NCBI GenBank assembly: GCA_007692585.1
Contig: REBU01000051.1
Location: 1-54,558, forward strand
DNA from: Paracoccaceae bacterium
Lineage (GTDB): Bacteria > Pseudomonadota > Alphaproteobacteria > Rhodobacterales > Rhodobacteraceae
Direction: 5' to 3'
Length of the DNA stretch: 54,558 bases
Shown here: positions 28,605 to 37,740 of the stretch, in pieces
How positions within the stretch are numbered: position 1 is the first letter of the stretch
Layout of the letters: every line of letters begins with the position of its first letter
Notes under the pieces: model-generated
Told to the model about the DNA's origin: nothing
The model's database searches: none
Seen by the model: only the letters and a program-made list of their open reading frames with translations
Translations under genes and position numbers: made by a program

Positions 28605-29074
28605 GCGCTGCCGAAGCTCTCGCGGCGGCGCGTGCGCAGGGGCTGCAGATCGTGGCGGCCGAAAGCTGCACCGGCGGGATGATCATGGCCGCTCTGACCG
28701 ATATCGCAGGCGCGTCCGATGTTGTGGACCGGGGGTTTGTCACCTATTCCAACGCGGCGAAGACGGAGCTGCTGGGCGTACGGACTGAAACGCTGGCCGC
28801 GCATGGGGCCGTGTCCGAACAGGTGGCGCGAGAGATGGCCGCAGGCGCGCTGGCTCGCGCACAGGCCGGGATCGCCATCGCGGTCACAGGCATCGCAGGC
28901 CCCGGCGGGTCCGAGCACAAGCCCGAAGGCCGCGTCTGTTTCGGCCTTGCGACAGAGGATGATATCCGCAGCGAAACCGTCGAATTCGGCGCGATTGGCC
29001 GCGTGCAGGTGCGCAAAGCGACTGTGCAACACGCGCTCGGGATGATCATTGCAGCCTTGCGCGCAGCAGGCTGA
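28601..29074 (+). CDS. CinA C-terminal family protein (nicotinamide-nucleotide amidase)
   Basis: This 157-residue protein equals the stand-alone CinA_C domain (PncC), which deamidates NMN to recycle the NAD pool. Diagnostic phrases are IVAAESCTGGMIMAALTDIAG, VTYSNAAKTELLGV, ALARAQAGIAIAVTGIAGPGG and KPEGRVCFGLA. The MoaB-like half of full-length CinA is absent, which is normal for PncC. It ends 22 bp before the palindromic element at 29097. Confidence 0.92.
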   Translation: MSAAEALAAARAQGLQIVAAESCTGGMIMAALTDIAGASDVVDRGFVTYSNAAKTELLGVRTETLAAHGAVSEQVAREMAAGALARAQAGIAIAVTGIAGPGGSEHKPEGRVCFGLATEDDIRSETVEFGAIGRVQVRKATVQHALGMIIAALRAAG

Positions 29075-29096
29075 ACCCACCCAACCGACCAGAGCT

Positions 29097-29172
29097 GCCA
29101 GCCCTTTCGCCCTTCGGATGGCGCGCAAGGGTGGGTGGGTGGGCGCGACATCCGAAGGGCGAAAGGGCTGGC
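29097..29172. repeat. Palindrome with G-quadruplex loop (element 2)
   Basis: A perfect 24-bp inverted repeat (29097-29120 with 29149-29172) encloses a 28-base loop. The loop contains GGGTGGGTGGGTGGG (29129-29143) on the plus strand, the ideal form of a parallel quadruplex with single-base loops, framed by GCGC on both sides. It fills the 102-bp gap between the convergent pncC and COQ10-like genes and ends five bases from the latter's stop codon. No T run follows on either side. See elements at 3487 and 46105. Confidence 0.93.
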
Positions 29173-29176
29173 CGCG

Positions 29177-29623
29177 TCAGCCGTATAGCTCTCTGGCACG
29201 CGTCTCAAAAGCGCCCACCACCCGGCGCATGGCCTGATCGAAGACAACCCCGATCAACCTTTGCAGAACAGGGTTGCGGAATTCGAAATCGACCGAGAAA
29301 TCCACCACACAGCCCCCGTCTTCGGCAGGCTTCATATGCCAATGCGAGATCATGTATTTGAACGGCCCGTCCAGATAGGCCGTGTCGATACGCCGTGCTT
29401 CGGGATAAAGCTCGACGCGACTCCCAAACCTCTCGCGAAACACCTTGAACGAAATCACCAGATCCGCCTCGATCTGCTCGCCGCCCTCGATGGGCCTGCG
29501 CGAGCGGATGCGCGCGGCCGCTGTCCAGGGTAGAAATTCGGGATAACGCGCCACATCAGCGACCAGATCGAAGATCTGTTCCGCACTATAGGGCATATGC
29601 CGATGTTCTGTGTGGCTGGGCAT
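29177..29623 (-). CDS. COQ10/RatA-type START domain protein
   Basis: This 148-residue protein of the polyketide cyclase/COQ10 family is expected to bind ubiquinone and support respiratory or Q biosynthetic steps. It has [22 protein letters not shown], the family's N-terminal helix, [14 protein letters not shown] and [33 protein letters not shown]. In Rhodobacteraceae the gene is usually near lipA or elsewhere; here it is solitary and convergent with pncC. Confidence 0.92.
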   Translation of the reverse strand: MPSHTEHRHMPYSAEQIFDLVADVARYPEFLPWTAAARIRSRRPIEGGEQIEADLVISFKVFRERFGSRVELYPEARRIDTAYLDGPFKYMISHWHMKPAEDGGCVVDFSVDFEFRNPVLQRLIGVVFDQAMRRVVGAFETRARELYG

Positions 29624-29687
29624 GCTCTGCTCTTGTCCTGATCGCGCCGTATGTCCTAAAGTCGAGGCAGAAAATCAAGGGGCAGAT

Positions 29688-30224
29688 ATGACGCAGCCAG
29701 CCTATGTCATCGATCAGATGATCAGCGCCAAGCAGATCGCCGCGCGGGTCGAGGAACTCGCCGCCGAAATCACCCGTGCCTTCGCGGGAACCGAGAAGCT
29801 TGTGGTGGTGGGGCTGTTGCGCGGCTCTTTCGTCTTCATCGCCGATCTGGCGCGCGAGATCGACCTGCCGTTGGAGGTCGATTTCATGGAAGCCTCAAGT
29901 TATGGCAATGCCACTCAATCCTCGCGCGAGGTGCGCATCCTCAAGGATCTTTCGGGCAAGGTCGAGGGCCGCGATGTTCTGGTGGTCGAAGATATCGTCG
30001 ATACGGGCTTCACACTCAGCCAGGTTTTGCACCTGCTACGCGCTCGCAACCCCGCCCGGCTGGAAGTCTGCGCGCTGCTCGACAAGCCCGCACGCCGCGA
30101 AGTCGAGATCCGCGCCACATGGACCGGCTTTGAAATTCCTGATGAATTTGTGGTCGGATACGGTATTGATTACGCCCAACGCGACCGCAATCTGCCCTAT
30201 ATTGGCAAAGTGCGCTTCACCTGA
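29688..30224 (+). CDS. hpt: Hypoxanthine phosphoribosyltransferase
   Basis: This purine salvage enzyme (178 residues) makes IMP/GMP from hypoxanthine or guanine and PRPP. It has [20 protein letters not shown], the PRPP-binding signature [14 protein letters not shown] and the base-pocket region [20 protein letters not shown]. The start at 29688 follows AGGGGCAG. The 79-bp gap to the cytochrome gene contains a small CCCGC/GCGGG hairpin directly after the stop. Confidence 0.95.
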   Translation: MTQPAYVIDQMISAKQIAARVEELAAEITRAFAGTEKLVVVGLLRGSFVFIADLAREIDLPLEVDFMEASSYGNATQSSREVRILKDLSGKVEGRDVLVVEDIVDTGFTLSQVLHLLRARNPARLEVCALLDKPARREVEIRATWTGFEIPDEFVVGYGIDYAQRDRNLPYIGKVRFT

Positions 30225-30303
30225 CCCGCTTCACGCGGGCGTGAGTTGGTCTTATGTCCTTGCCGCGTTAACGTCGGTACAGCTATTAATCAGGAGCGAT
30301 AAA

Positions 30304-30762
30304 ATGACAGCCAAACGCCTATTCAGCGCCTTTTTGCTTGGTGCCACACTCTCCAGCCCGGCTTTTGCGGATCAAGACCCCGCCGTCGAGCAACGGCAGG
30401 GCCAGTTCAAACTCTATGTGCATAATTTCGGCCTGATGGGGGCAATGGCGCAGGGCCGCATCGATTACGATGCCGAGGCCGCGCAGACTGCCGCGACCAA
30501 TCTCTATCACGTCACCCGCCACGACCAGAGCCGCCTCTGGCCCGAGGGCACTGATTCCTTCAGCATCGATGGCACCCGCGCCAATCCGGCGATCTGGGAA
30601 AATCTCGATGATTTCGTCGAGAAATTCACCGCCATGCAGACAGCCGTAGAAGCGCTGCAGGCTGTGGCAGGGGGAGGGCTGCCGGAAATGCAGGCCGCTT
30701 TCGGGCCGGTCGGTCAAAGCTGTCAGGCTTGCCACGAAGCCTATCGCGACGAAGCCAGCTGA
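30304..30762 (+). CDS. Cytochrome c' family protein
   Basis: This periplasmic 152-residue precursor has a signal peptide cut after SSPAFA (about residue 22). The haem-binding CQACH lies near the C-terminus (Cys140, Cys143, His144), the arrangement of cytochrome c', a four-helix haem protein that binds NO and CO. It is followed by a di-haem cytochrome c gene after a hairpin, which suggests co-transcription. The haem-site context SCQACHEAYRDE fits the family. Confidence 0.9.
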   Translation: MTAKRLFSAFLLGATLSSPAFADQDPAVEQRQGQFKLYVHNFGLMGAMAQGRIDYDAEAAQTAATNLYHVTRHDQSRLWPEGTDSFSIDGTRANPAIWENLDDFVEKFTAMQTAVEALQAVAGGGLPEMQAAFGPVGQSCQACHEAYRDEAS

Positions 30763-30780
30763 TCGGCGACGCCTCGCTCC

Positions 30781-30811
30781 CCCTTGCGCACGGCATCACC
30801 GCGCGCAAGGG
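30781..30811 (+). other. Intergenic hairpin between two cytochrome genes
   Basis: CCCTTGCGC (30781-30789) pairs with GCGCAAGGG (30803-30811) across 13 bases in the 71-bp gap. No T run follows, so it is more likely an mRNA processing or stabilising stem that lets the upstream cytochrome c' be made at a different level. Its right arm ends 22 bases before the next start codon. Confidence 0.5.
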
Positions 30812-30833
30812 CTAACAACAAGGACACCTGCCG

Positions 30834-31718
30834 ATGCGCCGCGCCGTCTTTGGCCTGATCACCCTCGCGGCCCTTGCAGGGGCTACCGCATGGATGCTGT
30901 CCGGCCCGCAGCCGCTTGACAGCGCCGCGATTGCCGGGCTCTCCGGTGGCGATGCCGAGAGCGGACGCGCGGTCTATCTCGCCGCCGGATGCGCCTCGTG
31001 CCACATGGCCCCCGGAACCGACGCTGATCCGCTGCTCTTGTCCGGTGGCCGCCAGTTTGAAAGCGATTTCGGCACCTTTCTCGCGCCCAATATCAGCCCT
31101 GATCCTGATCATGGCATCGGCGGCTGGACACAGGAACAATTCCTAAACGCCGTGATGCGCGGCATCTCACCCGACGGGAAGCACTATTACCCGGCTTTTC
31201 CCTATACCAGCTACATCCGCGCCGAGCCGCAGGATATCGCTGATCTTTATGCCTACATGATGACCCTGCCCGCCGACGCGACCCCGTCGCAGCCCCATGA
31301 TCTGGGCTTTCCCTTCAACATCCGTCGCAGCGTCGGGCTGTGGAAATGGCTCTATCTGCGCGAGGACTGGATCGTGACCGGCGATCTGACCGAAGCCGAG
31401 ACACGCGGCCGCTACCTGTCCGAAGCGCTGGCCCATTGCGCCGAATGCCACACACCGCGCGGCGCCTTGGGCGCGCTCGACCATGACCGCTGGCTGATGG
31501 GTGCCCCCAATCCTTCGGGGCGCGGGCGGATCCCGGCCATTGCGGGCGACAGCTTCACCTGGAGCGCCTTCGACATCAGCGCCTATCTCGCCTCTGGACT
31601 GACACCGGATTTCGACGTGGTGGGCGGCAGCATGGCCCCGGTCGTGAACAACCTGCGCCAGCTTGACCGCGCCGAGCTGGACGCAATCGCCGCCTATATC
31701 CTGCGCGCTGGCCAATAA
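30834..31718 (+). CDS. Membrane-anchored di-haem cytochrome c
   Basis: This 294-residue cytochrome has an uncleaved or cleaved N-terminal hydrophobic segment (residues 4-22). Two haem sites follow, CASCH at 53-57 and CAECH at 202-206, with methionine candidates afterwards. The phrases FLAPNISPDPDHGIGGWT and FVNAVM-like NAVMRGISPDGKHYYPAFPYTSY match cytochromes that pair with alcohol/aldehyde dehydrogenases or with cytochrome c' in electron transfer. No dehydrogenase gene adjoins it here. The partner is unknown. Confidence 0.9.
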   Translation: MRRAVFGLITLAALAGATAWMLSGPQPLDSAAIAGLSGGDAESGRAVYLAAGCASCHMAPGTDADPLLLSGGRQFESDFGTFLAPNISPDPDHGIGGWTQEQFLNAVMRGISPDGKHYYPAFPYTSYIRAEPQDIADLYAYMMTLPADATPSQPHDLGFPFNIRRSVGLWKWLYLREDWIVTGDLTEAETRGRYLSEALAHCAECHTPRGALGALDHDRWLMGAPNPSGRGRIPAIAGDSFTWSAFDISAYLASGLTPDFDVVGGSMAPVVNNLRQLDRAELDAIAAYILRAGQ

Positions 31719-31808
31719 CCCGGCCCCCGGCACGCAAAATTCAACACGCAGCCCTTGTGCGAATGCTGTGCTGCGCACATAGTATGATGGTCGTAACATA
31801 CAGAGCGC

Positions 31809-32990
31809 ATGGCACAGGATAAAGACATCACGCCGCTCAACCCTGCCGCGCGCCTGAGCTTCACTGAAAAGTTCCGGCTGCAGACATGGTTGATGGGCAT
31901 CATCGCCTTCGCGGTGGTGCTTTTTCTGCTGGTGCAGGCGAAATTCATTCTCATCGCGCTGGCCATTGCCATCATCCTCTTTTCGCTGACGTCTGATGCG
32001 ATCAATTCGATCTCGCGCCTGCGCATCGGAAGTTTCCGAATCGCCAACTGGCTGGCCTCGATCGTCGCGGTGATCCTGATTGCCTCGGGCCTGCTGACAC
32101 TCGCCGGTCTGGTCATCTCGCAGATCAACACTGTGCTGACGACCACGCTCGCCTATACTGACGACGCCCAGCGCGCGATTGCGCAGATGTTCGGCTGGAT
32201 GGGTGAAGATGTCGAACAATCGGTTCTGGCCACTGTTCGCAGCATCGAGATTTCCAGCTATCTGCGCTCTGCCGCCGGTCAGGCAGGCACGATCCTGAGC
32301 CAGGTGGTGCTGATCATCCTCTTCGTAGGCTTTTTATTCCTCGAACGAGTCTGGTTTCACACCAAGCTTGAAAACCTGATGGATGATCCCGCGCAGGCAC
32401 ACCGCGTCAGTCATATCATCAGCTCAATCATTCGCCGTGTGAATCACTATCTTCTGGTCAAGGGGCTGATCTCCTCTGTCACGGGCTTCCTGATCTTCCT
32501 GATGCTAAGCGTCTTCAATCTGCAATTCGCCGTCGCGATGGGATTGCTGACCTTCGTGCTGAACTTCATCCCCTCCGTCGGCTCGATCATCGCGACACTG
32601 ATCGTCACGCTGGTGGCATATATCCAGGTTCCCGAGCCGCAAACCGCTGTGCTGATCTTCGTGCTCGCCGGCATGATCCAGTTCATCCTCGGCAATGTCA
32701 TCGACCCGATGCTCATGGGCCGGACCCTGCGGCTTTCAGCGTTTGGGATCATCATATCACTGGCCTTCTGGGGGGCTGTCTGGGGTATACCGGGCATGTT
32801 CCTGGCCGTGCCCTTCATGGTCGCTGTGATGATTGTCTGCTCGCATATCCCCGCGGCCCGTCCGGTGGCCGTGCTTCTGTCGCGCGAGGGGCTGCCGGAA
32901 GAGGAATTTCCGATCATCGGCAAAACTGTCCCACCCCCCGATGATCAGGAAGCCGAGCGGGCGTATCACCACGCGGTTGGGGCGGAATAA
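31809..32990 (+). CDS. AI-2E family transporter
   Basis: This 393-residue inner-membrane protein has eight or so hydrophobic helices arranged as in the AI-2E/PerM family: a first cluster (residues ~25-100), a soluble middle (about 100-200) and a C-terminal cluster with FVLNFIPSVGSIIATL and FILGNVIDPMLMGRTLRLSAFGIII. Members export varied small molecules or sodium; the substrate here is unknown. Only four bases separate its stop from that of the convergent 5-FCL gene. Confidence 0.92.
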   Translation: MAQDKDITPLNPAARLSFTEKFRLQTWLMGIIAFAVVLFLLVQAKFILIALAIAIILFSLTSDAINSISRLRIGSFRIANWLASIVAVILIASGLLTLAGLVISQINTVLTTTLAYTDDAQRAIAQMFGWMGEDVEQSVLATVRSIEISSYLRSAAGQAGTILSQVVLIILFVGFLFLERVWFHTKLENLMDDPAQAHRVSHIISSIIRRVNHYLLVKGLISSVTGFLIFLMLSVFNLQFAVAMGLLTFVLNFIPSVGSIIATLIVTLVAYIQVPEPQTAVLIFVLAGMIQFILGNVIDPMLMGRTLRLSAFGIIISLAFWGAVWGIPGMFLAVPFMVAVMIVCSHIPAARPVAVLLSREGLPEEEFPIIGKTVPPPDDQEAERAYHHAVGAE

Positions 32991-32994
32991 TCGC

Positions 32995-33573
32995 TCATTC
33001 GGGCCAGAGGACACCGTTCTGTGTCACGACTGCGTCCAGCCGCTGATCACGGTGGTCATATGGGACACGATCACTGAGCTGCTCTGCAAAGGCAAAGCCA
33101 ATCGCCAGGACGCGCCCCTGCGCGCGCAGCTGCGCTAAAGTGCGGTCGTAGAACCCGCCGCCATACCCCAGCCGGTAACCCGACCGGTCGAACGCGAGCA
33201 TCGGCACGATCAGGGCGTCAGGCACCAGCGGATCGGACTGCGCGGGGACAAGCGCCTTGAACGCCCCCGGCACCATCACCCCGTCCGGGGTCCAGCGATG
33301 AAACTCCAGCGCTTGACCCGCACTGCGGACCACAGGCACACAGACTGGCCCGGCATGCGCAGTCATCGTCGCCGATGGGTCTAGTTCACCGCGCATCGCC
33401 ATGTAGCCCGAGAGCGTCACATGCGGCAAACTAGCACCATAATGCTGCGTCAGGAACTGGATCAGATGGGCATTTGCCTGCGCAGTCGCGACCGCAGCAT
33501 TTATTACTCCAGCGCGCGCGGCAGCCATTACCTTGCGCAGGCCCTGCTTTTCTTGTGCCAGACTGTCTGCCAT
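32995..33573 (-). CDS. 5-formyltetrahydrofolate cyclo-ligase
   Basis: This folate enzyme (192 residues) converts 5-formyl-THF to 5,10-methenyl-THF using ATP. The signature is RLGYGGGFYDRTLAQL near residue 140, with LGPLIVP-like PDALIVPMLAFDRSGY before it and the N-terminal KQGLRKVMAAARAG helix. In many proteobacteria the 6S RNA gene lies just upstream, but only 71 bp are free here before the small membrane protein gene. Confidence 0.94.
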   Translation of the reverse strand: MADSLAQEKQGLRKVMAAARAGVINAAVATAQANAHLIQFLTQHYGASLPHVTLSGYMAMRGELDPSATMTAHAGPVCVPVVRSAGQALEFHRWTPDGVMVPGAFKALVPAQSDPLVPDALIVPMLAFDRSGYRLGYGGGFYDRTLAQLRAQGRVLAIGFAFAEQLSDRVPYDHRDQRLDAVVTQNGVLWPE

Positions 33574-33644
33574 CCCTATCGCGCGCCTTTCAAGCCCCCA
33601 TCGGGGTCAGTTAGGCACCACTTGGCGCGAGGCAACCATCCCCG

Positions 33645-33842
33645 TTACGACTGGTCAGCACGCGACACCGACGCGCTCAGCGATCCCATATAGGCATAAG
33701 CCGTCAACGTCAGTACCAGTACACAAGACCCTACCAAACTGTATCCTGCCAGAGCAGCGAGAAGGCCCGCGCCTCCAATCAGCAAATAGACCGCTGCAAT
33801 CAGCCCGGATATGACCGAGAGCAACAAACACGCAATGACCAT
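33645..33842 (-). CDS. Small two-helix membrane protein
   Basis: This 65-residue protein has two hydrophobic segments (about residues 2-30 and 33-52) and a short polar tail ending in SRADQS. A clear ribosome site, GAGGGG, lies nine bases before the ATG, which supports translation despite the small size. It has no known family to me. It lies between gmk and the 5-FCL gene on the same strand. Confidence 0.6.
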   Translation of the reverse strand: MVIACLLLSVISGLIAAVYLLIGGAGLLAALAGYSLVGSCVLVLTLTAYAYMGSLSASVSRADQS

Positions 33843-33917
33843 GACCTATCCCCTCAAGACACGGTAGGGTCACTAATCGCAACAAAAAATGAAGATTGAG
33901 TTAAGTCTTGGTCACAA

Positions 33918-34568
33918 TCACGCCTGACGCGCCATTGCGACCTCGAACTCGCCATTCAGCCTGCGGACGAAATCATTCAGGCCAGTGAGGCGCTCTCGCC
34001 GCAGGCGCTCGGTCTCGATGATGCCGCGCAATTGCGCCTCGCTGCGATCAAGATCGTCATTGATCAACACGTAATCGTATTCCGCCCAGTGGCTTATCTC
34101 ATCACGCGATTTCTGCATACGGGCCGCGATCACCGCGTCGCTGTCCTGACCGCGCTGGCGCAGCCGTGCATCCAGTGCCGCGATGGAGGGCGGCAGGACG
34201 AAAATCGACACGACATCCTTGCCCAGCGACGAGTTGCGCACCTGCTGTCCACCCTGCCAATCAATATCAAAAAGCATGTCACGCCCCTCGCGCAAGGCGG
34301 CATCCACTGGACTTTTCGGGGACCCATAGAGATTTCCGAACACATCCGCATGTTCGAGCATTTCTCCGGCGGCGATCATCGCCTCGAACTCGGCACGACT
34401 GCGAAAGAAATAGTCGCGCCCGTCCACTTCGCCGTCGCGCGGTGCGCGTGTTGTGGCCGAGACCGAGAAACGCAGCGTGCTGTCCCATGCCATCAGACGC
34501 TTGGCCAAAGTCGATTTTCCAGCTCCGGAAGGGGATGACAGGATGATCAACACACCGCGTCTGGTCAT
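33918..34568 (-). CDS. gmk: Guanylate kinase
   Basis: This enzyme phosphorylates GMP to GDP. The P-loop is [10 protein letters not shown] (residues 11-20), followed by [24 protein letters not shown] with the GMP-binding Arg/Tyr residues and [21 protein letters not shown]. Length 216 is standard. It follows yicC by four bases; the yicC-gmk pairing is common in alphaproteobacteria. Confidence 0.96.
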   Translation of the reverse strand: MTRRGVLIILSSPSGAGKSTLAKRLMAWDSTLRFSVSATTRAPRDGEVDGRDYFFRSRAEFEAMIAAGEMLEHADVFGNLYGSPKSPVDAALREGRDMLFDIDWQGGQQVRNSSLGKDVVSIFVLPPSIAALDARLRQRGQDSDAVIAARMQKSRDEISHWAEYDYVLINDDLDRSEAQLRGIIETERLRRERLTGLNDFVRRLNGEFEVAMARQA

Positions 34569-34572
34569 GGGG

Positions 34573-35475
34573 TCACTCCACGTTCTGAACCTGCTCCCGC
34601 ATCTGATCGATCACGACTTTAAGGTCAAGTCCGATCCGGGTCATCTCCAGATGCTGCGCCTTGGAGCAAAGCGTATTCGCCTCTCGGTTGAATTCCTGCG
34701 TCAGGAAATCCAGCTTGCGCCCGACCGGCCCCGGCGTCTCCAGCAAGGCCCGTGCGGCGGCACAATGGGCGCTCAGGCGATCAAGCTCCTCGGCAAGATC
34801 CGTCTTCACGGCGAGCAACGCCAGTTCCTGTTCGGCGCGTCCAGGGTCGGCCTGACCGGCCTCCAGGATCTGTGCCAGCAGCTTGCGGAAATGCGCACGG
34901 AGTTCCGCGCCGCGCGTCTGCGTCAGCGCCCGCGCCTGATCGGTCAGCCGCGCAAGCTCGTCGATCTGACCGTCAAGAACGCCGCGCAACGCCGCGCCCT
35001 CTGTGGCGCGGCTTTGCTGAAACTCCGCGAGCAGAAGCCTGAAGTCCTCGAGCAGAACCGCTTCCAGCGATTCGGGCGCAATTGTGGCCGAATCGGGACC
35101 ATGCGGCTGGACCCCGCGCCAAGACAAAAGCTCCAGAGCATTGGGCGGTTGCAGCAAAAACCCCACAGCCTCGGCTTGCACGGTGATCTGTTGAAGAGCC
35201 CGGAGGGTTGCAAGCAACGCATCTGTGTCGACTGCCGGAGCGAGCGTATCAGAGGCTATACGCATTCGCAATCCCAGGTTGATCTGCCCTCGCGCCAAGG
35301 ATGATCCCAGCAAATCGCGTAGCTTTTTTTCCATGAAAACAACATGTTCAGGCAGGCGCAATCGGACATCCAGACCCCGCCCATTGACCGAACGCAGATC
35401 CCAATCCCACTCTATCTGCACCCCATCGCGCACCTGAGACCCCGCGCGATTGGCATAGCCGGTCATTGAATGCAT
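34573..35475 (-). CDS. YicC family protein
   Basis: This 300-residue protein of the YicC/YloC family has been linked to RNA degradation (the E. coli member acts as an endoribonuclease). The N-terminal hallmark [12 protein letters not shown] is present, then [16 protein letters not shown], and the C-terminal DUF1732-type end [44 protein letters not shown]. It is co-transcribed with gmk. Upstream the 205-bp gap shared with the PAS gene is AT-rich and holds CtrA-type boxes. Confidence 0.94.
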   Translation of the reverse strand: MHSMTGYANRAGSQVRDGVQIEWDWDLRSVNGRGLDVRLRLPEHVVFMEKKLRDLLGSSLARGQINLGLRMRIASDTLAPAVDTDALLATLRALQQITVQAEAVGFLLQPPNALELLSWRGVQPHGPDSATIAPESLEAVLLEDFRLLLAEFQQSRATEGAALRGVLDGQIDELARLTDQARALTQTRGAELRAHFRKLLAQILEAGQADPGRAEQELALLAVKTDLAEELDRLSAHCAAARALLETPGPVGRKLDFLTQEFNREANTLCSKAQHLEMTRIGLDLKVVIDQMREQVQNVE

Positions 35476-35518
35476 GGCAGTTTCCCATTCTGGCGTCTGC
35501 CGCCTTCAAACATAAATC

Positions 35519-35581
35519 TTAACCAGAATTCAAGAATGTGGCAGAAATCGAGCAAAATTCGAGCTATTAATTTCTCATTAA
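35519..35581. promoter_or_regulatory. CtrA-type binding sites upstream of the PAS gene
   Basis: TTAA-TTTCTCA-TTAA (35567-35581) is a perfect match to the CtrA consensus TTAA-N7-TTAA. A second, one-mismatch copy (TTAA-CCAGAAT-TCAA, 35519-35533) lies one nucleosome-free, AT-rich step upstream. Both sit in the divergent gap of yicC and the PAS gene, 100 and 150 bp before the PAS start. In Rhodobacteraceae CtrA controls motility and GTA genes. Confidence 0.65.
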
Positions 35582-35680
35582 GAGAGCTTGCGGCAATATT
35601 AAGTTTGCATCATCCGTTTGCTCTCGGTTCGGGGTATCGTCGCCGCTCTTGTGGCGCGTAAAGTTGGGTAAGGGAAAGAC

Positions 35681-36268
35681 ATGTCTGAGCATCACATGAC
35701 ACATAGTGCAGCGGCCCTCGCGGGGATTACCAGCGACTCGGTCTTTGCACGGGTCTGCGCCTATTGGGCGATCCTGCGCGAAAACGGCACTGCGCCCAAG
35801 CGCAGCGCGATCGACCCGCGCGCGCTGGGCGATGCGCTTCCGCATGTCTTTCTGGCCGAACTGGTCGCGCCTCGCGTCGCGCGACTGCGGATCTGCGGTC
35901 ACAAGATCGAGGATCTGATGGGCATGGACATGCGCGGGATGCCCCTGACAGTGCTGTTTCAGGGAAATGCCCGCGATGCTGTGGCCGAAGCCGTCGAACA
36001 GGTCAGCCATGGCGCCCGCGTCATCCTCTCGCTCGAGGGGGAATCGGGCTTCGGACTGCCTGAGGTCAAGGCCACGCTGGCGCTGATGCCGCTGGCCGAT
36101 GAATCCGGGCGCATCACCCGCATGATGGGTGTGATTGAGCGGCGGGGCGAGCCTGGCCGCACCCCGCGCCGCTTCGGCCTCGCGACCCCGGTCAGCGAAC
36201 AAGGCCACGCTGTTGCCGCTGCTCCGGCACGGCCAACATTGCGCGTCATCGATGGCGGGCGCGGCTGA
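35681..36268 (+). CDS. PAS domain protein (PAS_5 type)
   Basis: This 195-residue protein has a single PAS-like domain at residues ~20-155 with the family's opening VFARVCAYWAILRENGTAPKRSAIDPRAL, LRICGHKIEDLMGMDMRGMPLTVLF and EVKATLALMPLADESGRITRMMGVIE. The C-terminal 40 residues are Pro/Ala-rich and end in RVIDGGRG. No output domain is attached, so it would signal by binding partners. CtrA-type boxes precede it, suggesting cell-cycle or motility-linked expression. Confidence 0.85.
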   Translation: MSEHHMTHSAAALAGITSDSVFARVCAYWAILRENGTAPKRSAIDPRALGDALPHVFLAELVAPRVARLRICGHKIEDLMGMDMRGMPLTVLFQGNARDAVAEAVEQVSHGARVILSLEGESGFGLPEVKATLALMPLADESGRITRMMGVIERRGEPGRTPRRFGLATPVSEQGHAVAAAPARPTLRVIDGGRG

Positions 36269-36341
36269 CGCTTTCACGGTTTTCCTGCGCCGCTGCCCAA
36301 GGTAGAAGGCGCAGGACAAAGACCCAGTGAAAGGCCGCGCC

Positions 36342-37067
36342 ATGATCCTCTACCCTGCCATCGACCTGAAAGACGGCCAATGCGTGCGACTTTACAAAGG
36401 TGAGATGGCGCAGGCTACGGTATTCAACGACAGCCCCGCCGATCAGGCGCGCGCTTTCGCGGATCAGGGCGCGGAATGGCTGCATCTGGTCGATCTGAAT
36501 GGCGCATTCGCGGGAACGCCGATCAATGCCAGCGCGGTCGAAGCGATCCTTGGCGCAGTGCGCATCCCTTGCCAGCTTGGTGGCGGCATCCGCGACATGG
36601 CGACGATCGAAGCCTGGCTGAAGCGCGGGCTGGCGCGTGTGATTCTGGGCACGGTCGCTGTGGAAAACCCCGATCTGGTGCGCGAAGCCGCGCGTGCTTT
36701 CCCTGGACAAGTCGCCGTCGGCATAGACGCGCGCGACGGGCGTGTGGCGACCAAGGGCTGGGCCGAGGAAACGGATGTGCTGGTCACGGAGCTTGCGCGG
36801 CGATTCGAAGATGCCGGGGTCGCAGCGATCATCTACACCGACATCAATCGCGACGGCGCGATGCAGGGGCCGAATATTGACGCCACGGCAGCGCTGGCAC
36901 GCGCGGTCTCCATCCCGGTGATCGCGTCGGGCGGGGTGTCACGACTGGACGATCTGATCGCGCTGCGCGATTGCGGGGCAAAGCTCGACGGCGCGATCTC
37001 TGGCCGCGCGCTCTATGACGGAAAACTCGATCTGGCCGAGGCGATGGCCGTGCTCAAGGCTGGATGA
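36342..37067 (+). CDS. hisA: Phosphoribosylformimino-5-aminoimidazole carboxamide ribotide isomerase
   Basis: This histidine-pathway isomerase (241 residues) is a TIM barrel with catalytic acid in [15 protein letters not shown] (Asp near residue 8) and second Asp in [22 protein letters not shown] and ASGGVS carry the phosphate-binding loops. The start at 36342 is preferred over GTG 36327 because HisA proteins begin at MILYPAID. The other his genes are not in the window. Its end overlaps the convergent AlkD-like gene by 14 bp. Confidence 0.95.
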   Translation: MILYPAIDLKDGQCVRLYKGEMAQATVFNDSPADQARAFADQGAEWLHLVDLNGAFAGTPINASAVEAILGAVRIPCQLGGGIRDMATIEAWLKRGLARVILGTVAVENPDLVREAARAFPGQVAVGIDARDGRVATKGWAEETDVLVTELARRFEDAGVAAIIYTDINRDGAMQGPNIDATAALARAVSIPVIASGGVSRLDDLIALRDCGAKLDGAISGRALYDGKLDLAEAMAVLKAG

Positions 37068-37740
37068 TCCGCAAGGCTTCCGTGCGCGCCCATTTTGCCA
37101 GCCCTGCCCCCGGTCCGTCGAGAAACGCCACAACGCGCTCCGGGTCGCGGCGGGACAGATCGCGCAGCCACCAGGCGACGGATTTCTGGATGAACCAGTC
37201 GCGATCCGCGACATAGCCCTCCGCCCAGCCCAGCACCCGCTCGCGCACGGCCAGCTCGGCGGCTTTGGGATGGGTCAACCGCGCCCATGGCAGCGTCATC
37301 ACCAGCGCAGCGCGCCGCGTCCACAGGTTTTCGGATGTCGTCCAGCCCGCGACCGCGTCCAGCCGTGACGGGTCCGCCTGCAAGCGCTTGGCCCCGGCGA
37401 TACTCGCATGATCAGCCAGGGCCCAGCTGTCAAAGCCCTGCGCCCAATCCGCGATGATCTGCCAGACCGACGCATCATCAGGCCGGATACGCGCCTGCGT
37501 CAGCAGTTTGGCCGCGAAAATGCAGGCTTCATGGACATCACTTGCCCATAACTCTTGGGCAAGCGCGCAGCGCTCCTCCAGCGTGATCTCGCGGCGCAGA
37601 TCGCGCGCCTTCGTGTCCAGCATCGCCGCGGGCACGCCCAGAAAGGTTCGGTCGGTCTTGTGATAGCCCGCCATTTCCTGCGCTTTCGCCGCATCCCCAA
37701 GCGCGCGCAGATCGTCGATGAGCTGCGCCGCAGGGCTCAT
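37054..37740 (-). CDS. DNA alkylation repair (AlkD-like) HEAT protein
   Basis: This 228-residue all-helical protein matches the AlkD/AlkC family of HEAT-repeat DNA glycosylases that remove bulky or cationic alkyl purines. Visible family phrases are [62 protein letters not shown] and [15 protein letters not shown]. It overlaps glmS by ATGA, an unusual partner for a repair gene, and hisA at the 3' end. Confidence 0.87.
   Translation of the reverse strand: MSPAAQLIDDLRALGDAAKAQEMAGYHKTDRTFLGVPAAMLDTKARDLRREITLEERCALAQELWASDVHEACIFAAKLLTQARIRPDDASVWQIIADWAQGFDSWALADHASIAGAKRLQADPSRLDAVAGWTTSENLWTRRAALVMTLPWARLTHPKAAELAVRERVLGWAEGYVADRDWFIQKSVAWWLRDLSRRDPERVVAFLDGPGAGLAKWARTEALRIIQP

Noticed and set aside
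33574-33842. Possible 6S RNA gene next to 5-formyltetrahydrofolate cyclo-ligase
   Set aside because: 6S RNA often lies here in proteobacteria, but only 71 bp are free and the sequence beyond reads as a membrane protein with a good ribosome site; a covariance-model search is needed to decide.
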